Part shown: in pieces, positions 25,536 to 34,838 of the stretch
How positions within the stretch are numbered: the stretch's first letter is position 1
Layout of the letters: each line of letters opens with the position of its first letter
From: Phycisphaerales bacterium
GTDB taxonomy: Bacteria; Planctomycetota; Phycisphaerae; Phycisphaerales; UBA1924
Assembly (NCBI GenBank): GCA_029260395.1
Contig: JAJDDJ010000018.1
Span: 248,001 to 312,000 of the forward strand
DNA: 64,000 nt
Direction: 5' to 3'
Notes under the pieces: model-generated
What the model saw: the letters and a program-made list of their open reading frames with translations, nothing else
The model's database searches: none
Told to the model about the DNA's origin: nothing
Position numbers and translations under genes: made by a program

Positions 25536-26501
25536 ATGGACAGGCCACCGCACAATCCGAGTGAACTTCTGGCTCAGCTGGAGGCGTTCGACATTGATCA
25601 GGGTTCGGTGACGCTGAGCTTTCCCAAACGGCTGGCACGCGAGAACAGCTGGTCGGTTGAGTTCTCCGAACGGGTCGTGGGTGAGTACAAGCGGTTTGTG
25701 GTGCTGTGCGTCTGCGCGGGGCACCCTTGCACACCGAGCGAGCACGTGGATCAGGCGTGGCATCTGCACATGGTGTACACGCGGAGCTATTGGGAGGCGA
25801 TGTGCGAGGAGATCCTCGGCGCGCCGCTGCACCACGGGCCGACACGTGGCGGCGAGCTTGAGAACGAGAAGTTCGAGGACTGGTATGCGCGCACGCTCGA
25901 GAGTTACCGCGTGATGTTCGGCGCTGAGCCGCCAGCGGATATTTGGAGGCCGGCATCGTCGCGATTTGGCCATGACCTGCGCTGGAAGCGGGTGATGCTC
26001 GATGACCATTGGGTCGTATGCAAGCCTCGGGCGGTCGCGTGGTGGGCGGCGGGGAGCATGGTGCTCTGCGGAGCCGTGCTGGCGGGATGCGCGGCGGGTG
26101 TTGGCAAAGCGATGAGTGATGCGGGGATCTGGCTTGGGCTTGTGGCGTTGGGGCTGGTGGTTGCTGTGGTGGGTGCTGGTGTGCGGGTGCTGATCGACCG
26201 ATCTTGGGGCTTAGGCGTTCGCCCGCGCCAAACCTTCGGGTGGGGGCTCTTGGCGGGTGGCGGGGCGGCGCTGGTTGTGCTGTTGCTCGATCGATGCCAA
26301 ATGCCGAGCCTCGGAATTCCGCAGCGGGTCAACGATCCGGCGATGTGGGTCTTTGGGGTCTCGGCGGGAATCGGACTGCTGCTGAACCTCGATGAGTTTG
26401 GGAGAGGGAGCGGCGGCGGGTGCGGCTCGGCAGGTGGCTTTGGGGGCTGCTCAGGCGGAGGGTGTGGCGGCGGAGGATGTGGCGGCGGGTGCGGCAGCTA
26501 G
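25536..26501 (+). CDS. GRDP/TIGR04222-like membrane protein with Gly/Cys-rich tail
   Basis: A 321-residue protein. Residues 1-130 contain FPKRLARENSWSVEF and PSEHVDQAWHLHMVYTRSYW, the D-x-x-WHxHxxxTxxYW signature of glycine-rich-domain (GRDP/DUF1399-like) proteins. Then come four to five membrane helices (VAWWAAGSMVLCGAVLAGCA, WLGLVALGLVVAVVGAGVRV, WGLLAGGGAALVVLLL, WVFGVSAGIGLLLNL). The C-terminus is almost only Gly and Cys with Ser (GGGCGGGGCGGGCGS), as in TIGR04222 proteins. Function unknown; the Cys-rich tail could bind metal or form disulfides. Confidence 0.8.
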   Translation: MDRPPHNPSELLAQLEAFDIDQGSVTLSFPKRLARENSWSVEFSERVVGEYKRFVVLCVCAGHPCTPSEHVDQAWHLHMVYTRSYWEAMCEEILGAPLHHGPTRGGELENEKFEDWYARTLESYRVMFGAEPPADIWRPASSRFGHDLRWKRVMLDDHWVVCKPRAVAWWAAGSMVLCGAVLAGCAAGVGKAMSDAGIWLGLVALGLVVAVVGAGVRVLIDRSWGLGVRPRQTFGWGLLAGGGAALVVLLLDRCQMPSLGIPQRVNDPAMWVFGVSAGIGLLLNLDEFGRGSGGGCGSAGGFGGCSGGGCGGGGCGGGCGS

Positions 26502-26510
26502 GAGATAAAA

Positions 26511-26534
26511 CGGCCGCCCTGTGGAGGGCGGCCG
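26511..26534 (-). terminator. Rho-independent terminator
   Basis: CGGCCGCCC (26511-26519) pairs with GGGCGGCCG (26526-26534) around 6 bases. On the minus strand the stem is followed by TTTTATCTCC, so it ends the dockerin-tailed gene at 26572. A near-identical copy sits at 27855. Confidence 0.82.
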
Positions 26535-26571
26535 CTGTGGTTACCGAAGGATTTAGAGAGGCGTTGGGCTC

Positions 26572-27714
26572 TTACGGGCAGGGACCGATGAGGCCGAGCA
26601 GCGCAAGGAAATCGCCGAAGCTGACCATGCCGTCGCCGCCGAGGTTGCCGAAGTCGTCGGCGATGTCACCCGTGCAGCCGGGAGTGCCGCCGGGGCAGGG
26701 GCCGATAAGGCCGAGCAGCGCGAGGAAGTCGCCGAAGCTCACCATGCCGTCAGCGCCGAGGTTGCCGAAGTCGTCGGCGATGTCGCCGATGCACTCCGCA
26801 CCGCCGAGGTTGAACTGGCTGATGAAGCGGAAGCTGCCTCCGGTGGCCTTGTCTTCGGTGTCGGTGGCGACGACCGAGCCGTTGGTCCAGAGGACTTCTC
26901 CATTACCGAGTCTCCAGCAGCCGCGAGTACCAGCGTCGAGCCCGGCGATGATGCCGTTGTCGTCGCCTTCGGAACTGATGCTGTAGACACCCGACGGCGG
27001 GCTGAATCCTGCGGCGAGAAGATCCGCGCCGTCGGCGCTGACCTGCTCGAGGAAGTCGAAGCTCGTGGCACCGTCTGAGGAGACGAGGATTCCGAGCAAA
27101 TTGCCAGCGAGGTCGTAGCGTTCGATGCCGTCGTTGCCGGTATCGATGTTGGGCACGAGCAGTTCGGTGCCGTTGTAGTAGACATCGAAGTAGCCGGTGT
27201 CGGCGAGGTCGCGTCCGTTGAACGAGCCGGTGACGGTGAGCGATGGCACATCGATGGTCACGATGCCGCGGAGCACAGTGCCCGCAGAATTGTCCGTGCC
27301 GATGGAGCCGTAGACGGTATCGCCGACGTACTCGATGCCGCGGATGTTGTTGAGCTGACCATCGCCCGCAAGATCAACACCGATGTCATCGATGAACGCT
27401 TGGGTGGCGAGATCAAACCGCCAGATGCGGTCGGCGAACTGGTCGGAGATCCAGATCTCGTCACCGACCTGGATGGCTTCGATGGGGGTGGTCGAGCCGG
27501 TGTAACCGACTGCGGTCGCGGCGGCGGCGATATCGATGAATGATGGATTGGTAACGGAGCCGTCAAAGGGGTCGAGCAGGAGAACGACGTCGGCCGAGGA
27601 GTCGATGGTGGCGAGCGTCTGCTGGGCCGCTGCCGAAGTGGTCAGCAGGGTGCCGGCGAGCGCGGCGAGGGACAAGCTAAGTGGTTGGCGCAGTGAGGCT
27701 GAACGCAGTTGCAT
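26572..27714 (-). CDS. secreted propeller-like protein with two dockerin-like repeats
   Basis: A 380-residue protein with a signal peptide (QLRSASLRQPLSLSLAALAGTL...SAAA). The body has propeller-like strands (TLATIDSSADVVLLLDPFDG, EIWISDQFADRIWRFDLATQ, NIRGIEYVGDTVYGSIG). The C-terminal ~75 residues are two near-identical copies of GDIADDFGNLGxDGMVSFGD + FLALLGLIGPCP, resembling dockerin type I loops (D-x-D/G-x-x-x-F). Dockerin-like tails in planctomycetes are thought to anchor or assemble exported proteins. The body resembles the protein at 2132. The ATG at 27714 follows GAGAGGAA. It is convergent with the GRDP-like gene across a strong terminator. Confidence 0.85.
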   Translation of the reverse strand: MQLRSASLRQPLSLSLAALAGTLLTTSAAAQQTLATIDSSADVVLLLDPFDGSVTNPSFIDIAAAATAVGYTGSTTPIEAIQVGDEIWISDQFADRIWRFDLATQAFIDDIGVDLAGDGQLNNIRGIEYVGDTVYGSIGTDNSAGTVLRGIVTIDVPSLTVTGSFNGRDLADTGYFDVYYNGTELLVPNIDTGNDGIERYDLAGNLLGILVSSDGATSFDFLEQVSADGADLLAAGFSPPSGVYSISSEGDDNGIIAGLDAGTRGCWRLGNGEVLWTNGSVVATDTEDKATGGSFRFISQFNLGGAECIGDIADDFGNLGADGMVSFGDFLALLGLIGPCPGGTPGCTGDIADDFGNLGGDGMVSFGDFLALLGLIGPCP

Positions 27715-27854
27715 GGGGGGTTCCTCTCGTAAATGGATCTCTCTGTACCCCTCAGGCGGGGGCATCACGAATCAGACACTGGTCCCGAGTCTACCGGGAT
27801 TGGCGCGAGCGTCCAATCCTGATTCGATCGCCGCGAGGCTTGCAAAATCAGCAA

Positions 27855-27878
27855 CGGCCGCCCGGTGAAGGGCGGCCG
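27855..27878 (-). terminator. stem-loop, duplicated terminator
   Basis: CGGCCGCCC (27855-27863) and GGGCGGCCG (27870-27878) with a 6-base loop. It follows the gene at 27918 on the minus strand. The 9-base arms are identical to those of the terminator at 26511; the T-tract here is weaker. Confidence 0.7.
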
Positions 27879-27917
27879 CGGCCGTAGAGGATTCGAGTCT
27901 CGATGTCAGAACCGCGC

Positions 27918-28913
27918 TTAGGGGCAGGGACCGATGAGGCCGAGCAGGGCGAGGAAATCGCCGAAGCTGACCATGCCGTCGCCGCCGAGGTTGCCGAAGT
28001 CGTCGGCGATGTCGCCCGTGCAGCCGGGCACGCCTCCGGGACATGGGCCGATGAGCCCGAGCAGCGCGAGGAAGTCGCCGAAGCTGACCATGCCGTCAGC
28101 GCCGAGGTTGCCAAAGTCGTCGGCGATGTCGCCCACGCAGGAGCCGCCATCGATCGGCATGCGGAAGCTAAGCGCCGAGACGTTGAAGCCGACGTCGCCG
28201 GCGGCGGTGAACCCGCCGTCTTCGGTATCGACGATGAAGAGCACATCGGAACCGTCGGCGAGCAGAAGGATGGATCCGTCAGCGTTAAAGTCCATACCGC
28301 CGATGGACGCGACGGATTCACCGCTCGCGCCGATGAGCGTGGCGCTGGCATCTGTGGTCGAGATGAGATAGAGCGCCTCGGAGCTCGTGTCGTAGCCGTA
28401 CATCAGGCCTGTAGCGGGATTAATCGCCAGGCCGATGAGCTGACCGAGGCCGGTCTCACCGATCTCGACGAATGAGACAGCGCCGGAGAGGTTGGTGAAG
28501 GCGTAGATGGAGTCGCCGGCGATGCCATCGTCGTCGGTGAGCGCGACGTAGAAGGTCTCTCCGTCGTTGCTGAGCGTGGCATCGCCATCGCCGGAATCGC
28601 TGAATGGGATGGTGAGAACTTGCACACTGAGACCCTCGGACCAGTACCACAGGCCGCGGTCGCCCGGGTCGTTGAGCGCATCGGTGCTGACGAAGTGGTA
28701 GAAGGAATCGGGGGTGTCGAAGTCCATGCCGCGATTGAAGTTGCCGTCAACAAATCCCAGGCCGGTGGCGCTGCCAGCGGGGTCCGCGAGATCGAACACG
28801 ATGATTGGATCGGGGTCACCAGACGGGGTGATCAAGCCCCAATCGAGCGTTTGAGCGGACGCGGAACCGGCGAGTGCCAGCAAGCTGGCAGCGGCGAGAC
28901 AAAGCTTGGACAT
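27918..28913 (-). CDS. secreted protein with two dockerin-like repeats (second copy)
   Basis: A 331-residue protein with a signal peptide (SKLCLAAASLLALAGSASA). Its body differs from the neighbour (PDPIIVFDLADPAGSATGLG, NDGETFYVALTDDDGIAGDS, LIGLAINPATGLMYGYDTSS), with the look of a beta-propeller. The C-terminus carries the same pair of repeats, GDIADDFGNLGADGMVSFGD and GDIADDFGNLGGDGMVSFGD, each followed by FLALLGLIGPCP. The DNA of these tails is nearly identical between the two genes, so the module was duplicated recently. Probably a surface or cell-wall protein of unknown role. Confidence 0.85.
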   Translation of the reverse strand: MSKLCLAAASLLALAGSASAQTLDWGLITPSGDPDPIIVFDLADPAGSATGLGFVDGNFNRGMDFDTPDSFYHFVSTDALNDPGDRGLWYWSEGLSVQVLTIPFSDSGDGDATLSNDGETFYVALTDDDGIAGDSIYAFTNLSGAVSFVEIGETGLGQLIGLAINPATGLMYGYDTSSEALYLISTTDASATLIGASGESVASIGGMDFNADGSILLLADGSDVLFIVDTEDGGFTAAGDVGFNVSALSFRMPIDGGSCVGDIADDFGNLGADGMVSFGDFLALLGLIGPCPGGVPGCTGDIADDFGNLGGDGMVSFGDFLALLGLIGPCP

Positions 28914-29039
28914 GAGAGACTCCCTCTAGAGTGGCTGTTTATAACGCGAGCAGTCACGAACGCTGCTCCGGCCGCAGCTTACCAGAGCGGGGCGAAAGCT
29001 CCAACAGGCAGGTCGCGAGTACACCGCTGTTCGCGGAAA

Positions 29040-29819
29040 TCACTCCCCCGACTGAAGCACAAACAACCGGTAGCAACCGTCGACGGGAACCGCATCCAGT
29101 CCCTGTTCATCGACCACACCGACGATCCGGAATGGGGAGCGTCGAACCAGTGATTCCCACTGCCGAAGGCTGTATGACCGCAGTGCGTACGCCGAATCGC
29201 GGTGCTCGGTGCGGGATGGGCGCTCGATCATGAGGTGGCTGAACACGCGCTCGTCTCGATTAGGTAGCGAGGAGGGCTCGAACTGGACAATCTGCGTGAC
29301 CTTGAGCGAGCCGCGGGTGGCTGTCCATACGTCTTCGGTCGGGCCCTCGTGGCCGTAGTGCGCGAGGCTGAGGCCGACGATGTAGAGGCCGCCGGGCTTG
29401 AGGCAGAGGGCGGTTTGTTGGAGATGGTCGAGCATGGTTCGATCGCTCGGAAGGTGGCGGATGGTGTTGATGGTGTTGAAGGCAAGGGCAAATCGGCGGT
29501 GCCAACGCTCACACGCGAAGCTGCGCATATCGGCGACGCGAGCATCGACGCCCGGCTGACGGGCGCGAGCGAACTCGATCATGCGCGGATTGAGATCGAG
29601 GCCGGCGATGTGGATGCCGAGCTTGGCACCAGCGCGCATGAACCGCCCTGAGCCGCAGGCGGGTTCGAGCCATCGGGATGTGCCTCTGGACGCAGGGCCA
29701 AAGCGCCGTTCGATCTTGGCAAGGCCCCGGACCTCTGCGGCTGTGCCGGGTGTGTGGAGCACGTCGTATACGAGGGGATCGTCGTAGAAGCCAGCCGGTT
29801 CTGAGTGGGCGTTGGACAC
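29040..29819 (-). CDS. class I SAM-dependent methyltransferase
   Basis: A 259-residue methyltransferase. Motif I is WLEPACGSGRFMRAGAKLG, followed by HIAGLDLNPRMIEFARAR (acidic loop binding the SAM ribose), ADMRSFACE (motif II) and FALAFNTINTIRHLPSDRTM (motif III/IV). LKPGGLYIVGLSLAHYGHEG belongs to the UbiE/Methyltransf_11-like fold. The substrate cannot be inferred. The start is uncertain. I chose GTG 29819 because a TAACAAT stretch on the minus strand ends 6 bases upstream, as in other genes here, and upstream codons are Arg/Pro-rich. It diverges from the DinB gene. Confidence 0.85.
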   Translation of the reverse strand: MSNAHSEPAGFYDDPLVYDVLHTPGTAAEVRGLAKIERRFGPASRGTSRWLEPACGSGRFMRAGAKLGIHIAGLDLNPRMIEFARARQPGVDARVADMRSFACERWHRRFALAFNTINTIRHLPSDRTMLDHLQQTALCLKPGGLYIVGLSLAHYGHEGPTEDVWTATRGSLKVTQIVQFEPSSLPNRDERVFSHLMIERPSRTEHRDSAYALRSYSLRQWESLVRRSPFRIVGVVDEQGLDAVPVDGCYRLFVLQSGE

Positions 29820-29911
29820 TGGTGCATTGTTACGGGGCTGGACCCAGGGGAGGGGCCGGGACGGTGGCAGGTCTCGGGGCAGGTCTCGGGCCAGGGCGGT
29901 AGGCTGATCGC

Positions 29912-30415
29912 ATGACTGCATCACCCTCAACGGCTCCCGCAATGGTCCTGCTCGACTTTGACCGCTGGGCCAACGGCCAGCTATTCGATGCTTGCGAGCG
30001 GCTCACCGATGCTCAACTCGACCGCGAGTTCGAGATGGGCCTAGGCACGATCCGCAAGACACTGACGCACATGCTCGGGGCGATGCGGGGGTGGACGGAT
30101 GTGATGCTCCGCACCGAGCAGTGGCGGCCGAGGCTCGAGCAAGACCCGCCGAGGTCGATCGCCGAGCTGCGCGTGCTGCACGAGGAGATCGCGGCGGAGT
30201 TCCGCGAGAACGCCACACAGGGCAGCCACGACGAGGTGTTTACGCCCAACCGTGGCGGCAAGACGTTCGGCTTCAGCTGTGGCGGCGTTCTCACCCACGT
30301 CACCACGCACAACGTTCACCACCGGGCGCAGTGCTTGAACATGCTGAGGCATCTGGGCCATGAACAGCCGCAGAGCAGCGTGATGCACTGGATGATCGCC
30401 CACCCGCCGCAGTGA
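29912..30415 (+). CDS. DinB-family metal-dependent hydrolase-like protein
   Basis: A 167-residue four-helix-bundle protein of the DinB superfamily. The three metal-binding histidines are in TIRKTLTHMLGA and LTHVTTHNVHHRAQCLNML, the THxxHHRxQ pattern being diagnostic. The N-terminus (MVLLDFDRWANGQLFDACERL) is the usual first helix. DinB-like enzymes use nickel or zinc for thiol-transfer or mycothiol/bacillithiol chemistry; the true substrate is unknown. TAGGCT (29900-29905) ends 6 bases before the ATG, so the message is probably leaderless. Confidence 0.9.
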   Translation: MTASPSTAPAMVLLDFDRWANGQLFDACERLTDAQLDREFEMGLGTIRKTLTHMLGAMRGWTDVMLRTEQWRPRLEQDPPRSIAELRVLHEEIAAEFRENATQGSHDEVFTPNRGGKTFGFSCGGVLTHVTTHNVHHRAQCLNMLRHLGHEQPQSSVMHWMIAHPPQ

Positions 30416-30434
30416 TACCTCACGGACTCTCACC

Positions 30435-31301
30435 ATGATGACGCGCCATGTTGCGGTTTGCGTCGCGCTCGCCGCGTGTGCTTGGCTTGTTCCTACGCTG
30501 GCGCGGGCGCAGGCGGAAGAGCCCTCGCGGCTCATCGCCGATCTGCGCAGCGACGATGTAGAGTGGAACGCGATCCACGCGTATCGCATTCTCTACAGCT
30601 CGGCCGACCCCCCGCTCGCGGAGCTCGAATCGGCGCTCGAATCGGATGACTGGCAGCAGCGACAGCTCGCGGCAGCGGTGCTGTGGTACCACTACGACCC
30701 GCCCGAGTGGCGACGCGCGCGGGGCGCAGCGCCTCGGGGCCACCTCACGGCCCGACTGATGGAGGTCACTGTCGAGGGGTTGCGAAGCGATGACTTGCCC
30801 ATTGAGCGGGCAACGGGGCGGTGCGTGACGATCTTCAATGCCCGTGAAGGCTTCAGCCGGATCAGGCGGCATCCAAAGCTGGCTATCGAGGCGCTTGCGA
30901 ATGGTCTTGAAAGCGAGGACCGCCAGCAGCAGCTGCTGTGCGCCTTGTTGCTGGGCTTTGCTGGGGCCGAAGCGCACGCGGATCGGGCGGTTCCGATCCT
31001 GCTCCCCCACCTCCGCGACAACGAGATACCTGAGGATGCGAAATGGGCGGCCCCGGCGCTGTACCGGTTCGGGCCGGTCGCCTTGCCGCAGTTGGAGGGG
31101 GCGTTGGCGGATGCCGACGATCAGCAGCGGGCGCTGCTGAAACTGATAATCGATCATCTTCGCGCCAACGGTCAGCAGGGGGTCGTTGAGGTGGCTGGTC
31201 GTAACACGATCACCGCTCTGGTAGCGGACCCTGTGCTCCAGCCCCCGTGGGTCACGGCGACGTACTGGCTCTACGAGCTGGAGCACGACGGAAGTCCCTA
31301 G
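30435..31301 (+). CDS. secreted HEAT-repeat-like protein
   Basis: A 288-residue protein with a signal peptide (TRHVAVCVALAACAWLVPTLARAQA). The remainder is alpha-helical with HEAT/PBS-lyase-like repeat pairs: SRLIADLRSDDVEWNAIHAY, LAELESALESDDWQQRQLAA, AIEALANGLESEDRQQQLLC, AVPILLPHLRDNEIPEDAKW and ALPQLEGALADADDQQRALL. Such repeats usually mediate protein contacts. It lies 19 bases after the DinB gene and may be cotranscribed, but shared function is not evident. Confidence 0.78.
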   Translation: MMTRHVAVCVALAACAWLVPTLARAQAEEPSRLIADLRSDDVEWNAIHAYRILYSSADPPLAELESALESDDWQQRQLAAAVLWYHYDPPEWRRARGAAPRGHLTARLMEVTVEGLRSDDLPIERATGRCVTIFNAREGFSRIRRHPKLAIEALANGLESEDRQQQLLCALLLGFAGAEAHADRAVPILLPHLRDNEIPEDAKWAAPALYRFGPVALPQLEGALADADDQQRALLKLIIDHLRANGQQGVVEVAGRNTITALVADPVLQPPWVTATYWLYELEHDGSP

Positions 31302-31326
31302 ATCCCACAGATTCGACCTGAGCGGG

Positions 31327-31362
31327 TTGACAGCGTGACTTTAGGTAACTATATTGTTACCA
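31327..31362 (+). promoter_or_regulatory. sigma70-type promoter overlapped by ArsR operator
   Basis: TTGACA (31327-31332), a 17-base spacer and TATATT (31350-31355) form a near-consensus promoter. GGTAAC (31344-31349) and GTTACC (31356-31361) are inverted arms flanking the -10 box, an operator-like palindrome. The ATG begins at 31363, about where transcription should start. The layout implies a leaderless, autorepressed ArsR operon. Confidence 0.85.
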
Positions 31363-31743
31363 ATGAGGCAGCCGCGGTCCATTCCGAGCGAAGCACCCGA
31401 CCCCAAGGCGGATGCGGTTTTTTCGGCTTTGGCTCACCATGAGCGGCGGCGGATACTCGACCTGCTGAAGGGCCATCCGGGGATGACGGTCGCGGCGCTG
31501 GCGTCGCATTTCTCGTGCAGCCGCATCATGGTGATGAAGCATCTGGAGACGCTGAGCCGCGCGGGGCTGGTGCTCAGCGAGAAGGACGGCCGAAGCCGTC
31601 ATCTGTTTTTCAACATCGTTCCGATTCAGCAGGTGTACGACCGCTGGACGGACCAGTACAGCCAGTTCTGGGCGAGCCGGGTCGTGGACCTGAAGGCCTC
31701 GGTGGAGTCGGCCCAGCAAGCCAAGGAGTCGCGTCGTGCCTAA
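31363..31743 (+). CDS. ArsR-family transcriptional regulator
   Basis: A 126-residue ArsR/SmtB-type winged-helix repressor. The domain reads ADAVFSALAHHERRRILDLL, KGHPGMTVAALASHFSCSRI (recognition helix), MVMKHLETLSRAGLVLSEKD and GRSRHLFFNIVPIQQVYDRW. No obvious metal-binding Cys pair is present, so the signal is probably not arsenic or zinc. It is paired with a SRPBCC/AHSA1 gene, a very common arrangement, and overlaps it by 8 bases. The ATG at 31363 was chosen over TTG 31354 because the operator palindrome ends one base before it. Confidence 0.93.
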   Translation: MRQPRSIPSEAPDPKADAVFSALAHHERRRILDLLKGHPGMTVAALASHFSCSRIMVMKHLETLSRAGLVLSEKDGRSRHLFFNIVPIQQVYDRWTDQYSQFWASRVVDLKASVESAQQAKESRRA

Positions 31744-32275
31744 AGCCGTTTCGGTCGAACAACTCGGGGCCACTAAGGCCAAGTTCCAGGTGCAGATCGA
31801 CGGGCCGATCGAGGCGGTGTGGAAGGAGATCACGCGGACCGATGCGCCGATCGCTGCGTTCTTCAATTCGCAGATGCACGTCGGGGCGTTTCAGCCGGGC
31901 TCGAAGCTGGCGATGCGCTCACCCGATGGCAAGTACACGGGCGTGGTCGGGGAGATTCTGGAGTTCGATCCGCCGACCGTGTTTGCGCACACGTTCAAGT
32001 TCACGAACTACGACGATCCGGCGTGCGTGGTGCGGTACGAACTTGAGGCTTGCGACGGCGGCACGCTGTTCACACTCACGATCAGCGATCTGCCCACGGG
32101 CACGAAGACGGCCAAGCAGATGCTTCAGGGCGGCGTGATGATCTGTGGCACGCTGAAGGCGGTCATCGAGACGGGCTCGCCGAGCGCGGGGACAAAGCTG
32201 CTGTTTACGTTGTTCAAGGTGATGGCACCGATGACGCCTAAGAAGTGCCGCAGCGAGCACTGGCCGGTCGACTAA
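31736..32275 (+). CDS. SRPBCC/AHSA1-like protein
   Basis: A 179-residue START/SRPBCC-fold protein of the Activator-of-Hsp90-homologue-1 type. Seen are FQVQIDGPIEAVWKEITRTD (first strand and helix), FQPGSKLAMRSPDGKYTGVV, EILEFDPPTVFAHTFKF and RYELEACDGGTLFTLTISDL. Its GTG overlaps the end of the ArsR gene by 8 bases, so translation is coupled. These proteins bind hydrophobic ligands and are often the regulated target of the partner ArsR. The C-terminal ~50 residues (GGVMICGTLKAVIE...MAPMTPKKC) extend the usual fold. Confidence 0.9.
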   Translation: MPKAVSVEQLGATKAKFQVQIDGPIEAVWKEITRTDAPIAAFFNSQMHVGAFQPGSKLAMRSPDGKYTGVVGEILEFDPPTVFAHTFKFTNYDDPACVVRYELEACDGGTLFTLTISDLPTGTKTAKQMLQGGVMICGTLKAVIETGSPSAGTKLLFTLFKVMAPMTPKKCRSEHWPVD

Positions 32276-32320
32276 CCCCACCACCATCCAGGACCCCATA
32301 CACGTTTCAGGGAGAATCTC

Positions 32321-32713
32321 ATGCTGCGTCTCATCATCGGTGTCATTGTCGGCTACATGGTCTGGACTGTGATTTGGCTTGGCGGCAACGCTTTCATCTT
32401 CGCGGGCGCTGGCGAGGCCATCGCCAACGGCGAGCGGTTTGACGACTTTGGCCCGCTCGCGGGCGCACTCGTGCTCAGCGTGGTGTGCTCGCTTGCGGGC
32501 GGAGCGGTCGCGGCCGCGATCGGTGCTGCCAAGGGCGCACTCGCGGCGATGATTACCGCGATCTTGCTCTTGCTGACGGGTATCGGGGTGCAGGCGGGCG
32601 CGTGGGACCAGATGCCTGTCTGGTACCACCTGAGCTTTCTCGTGCTGCTCGTGCCGATGACGCTGCTCGGGGGCAAGGTGGCCATGCGGAAAGCCGGTGC
32701 GACGGCTCCGTAG
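32321..32713 (+). CDS. small four-helix membrane protein
   Basis: A 130-residue protein with four predicted membrane segments: LRLIIGVIVGYMVWTVIWLG, LAGALVLSVVCSLAGGAVAA, LAAMITAILLLLTGIGVQAG and LSFLVLLVPMTLLGGKVAMR. Charged residues are few. CAGGGAGAATCTC lies ahead of the ATG. It is 45 bases after the SRPBCC gene, so it probably belongs to the ArsR-controlled operon. The function is unknown. Confidence 0.75.
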   Translation: MLRLIIGVIVGYMVWTVIWLGGNAFIFAGAGEAIANGERFDDFGPLAGALVLSVVCSLAGGAVAAAIGAAKGALAAMITAILLLLTGIGVQAGAWDQMPVWYHLSFLVLLVPMTLLGGKVAMRKAGATAP

Positions 32714-32770
32714 CCAGGTGGCAGGGCAACAACGCTGCGGCCGCTGGCGGGCCTCTACACTGTCATGAAA

Positions 32771-32850
32771 CGCACGGGGCGTCGATCGTGTCGATCGGCT
32801 GAGAAGCACCCGTAATCACCTGATCCGGGTCATACCGGCGGAGGGATGCG
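32771..32850 (+). promoter_or_regulatory. TPP riboswitch (THI element)
   Basis: Conserved pieces appear in order: ACGGGGC, GGCTGAGA, ACCCGTAATCACCTGATCCG and GGTCATACCGGCGGAGGGA, the hallmark of the thiamine-pyrophosphate aptamer. CGCA and TGCG at the ends can form P1. It lies directly ahead of thiC. The terminal GGAGGG (32840-32845) is also the only Shine-Dalgarno for the ATG at 32855, so ligand binding should hide it. Confidence 0.95.
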
Positions 32851-32854
32851 CACC

Positions 32855-34804
<1,950 letters not shown>

Positions 34805-34825
34805 GCACCCCTCACCACCCGCCGC

Positions 34826-34831
34826 TATCTT
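34826..34831 (+). promoter_or_regulatory. -10 box of a probably leaderless promoter
   Basis: TATCTT ends 7 bases before the ATG at 34839 of the methyltransferase-nuclease gene. It lies just 21 bases after the thiC stop, so the gene has its own promoter. Confidence 0.45.
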
Positions 34832-34838
34832 GAACGCC

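Noticed and set aside
29635..29680. tRNA-like GGTTCGA motif
   Set aside because: It lies inside the methyltransferase coding sequence and no cloverleaf can be formed.
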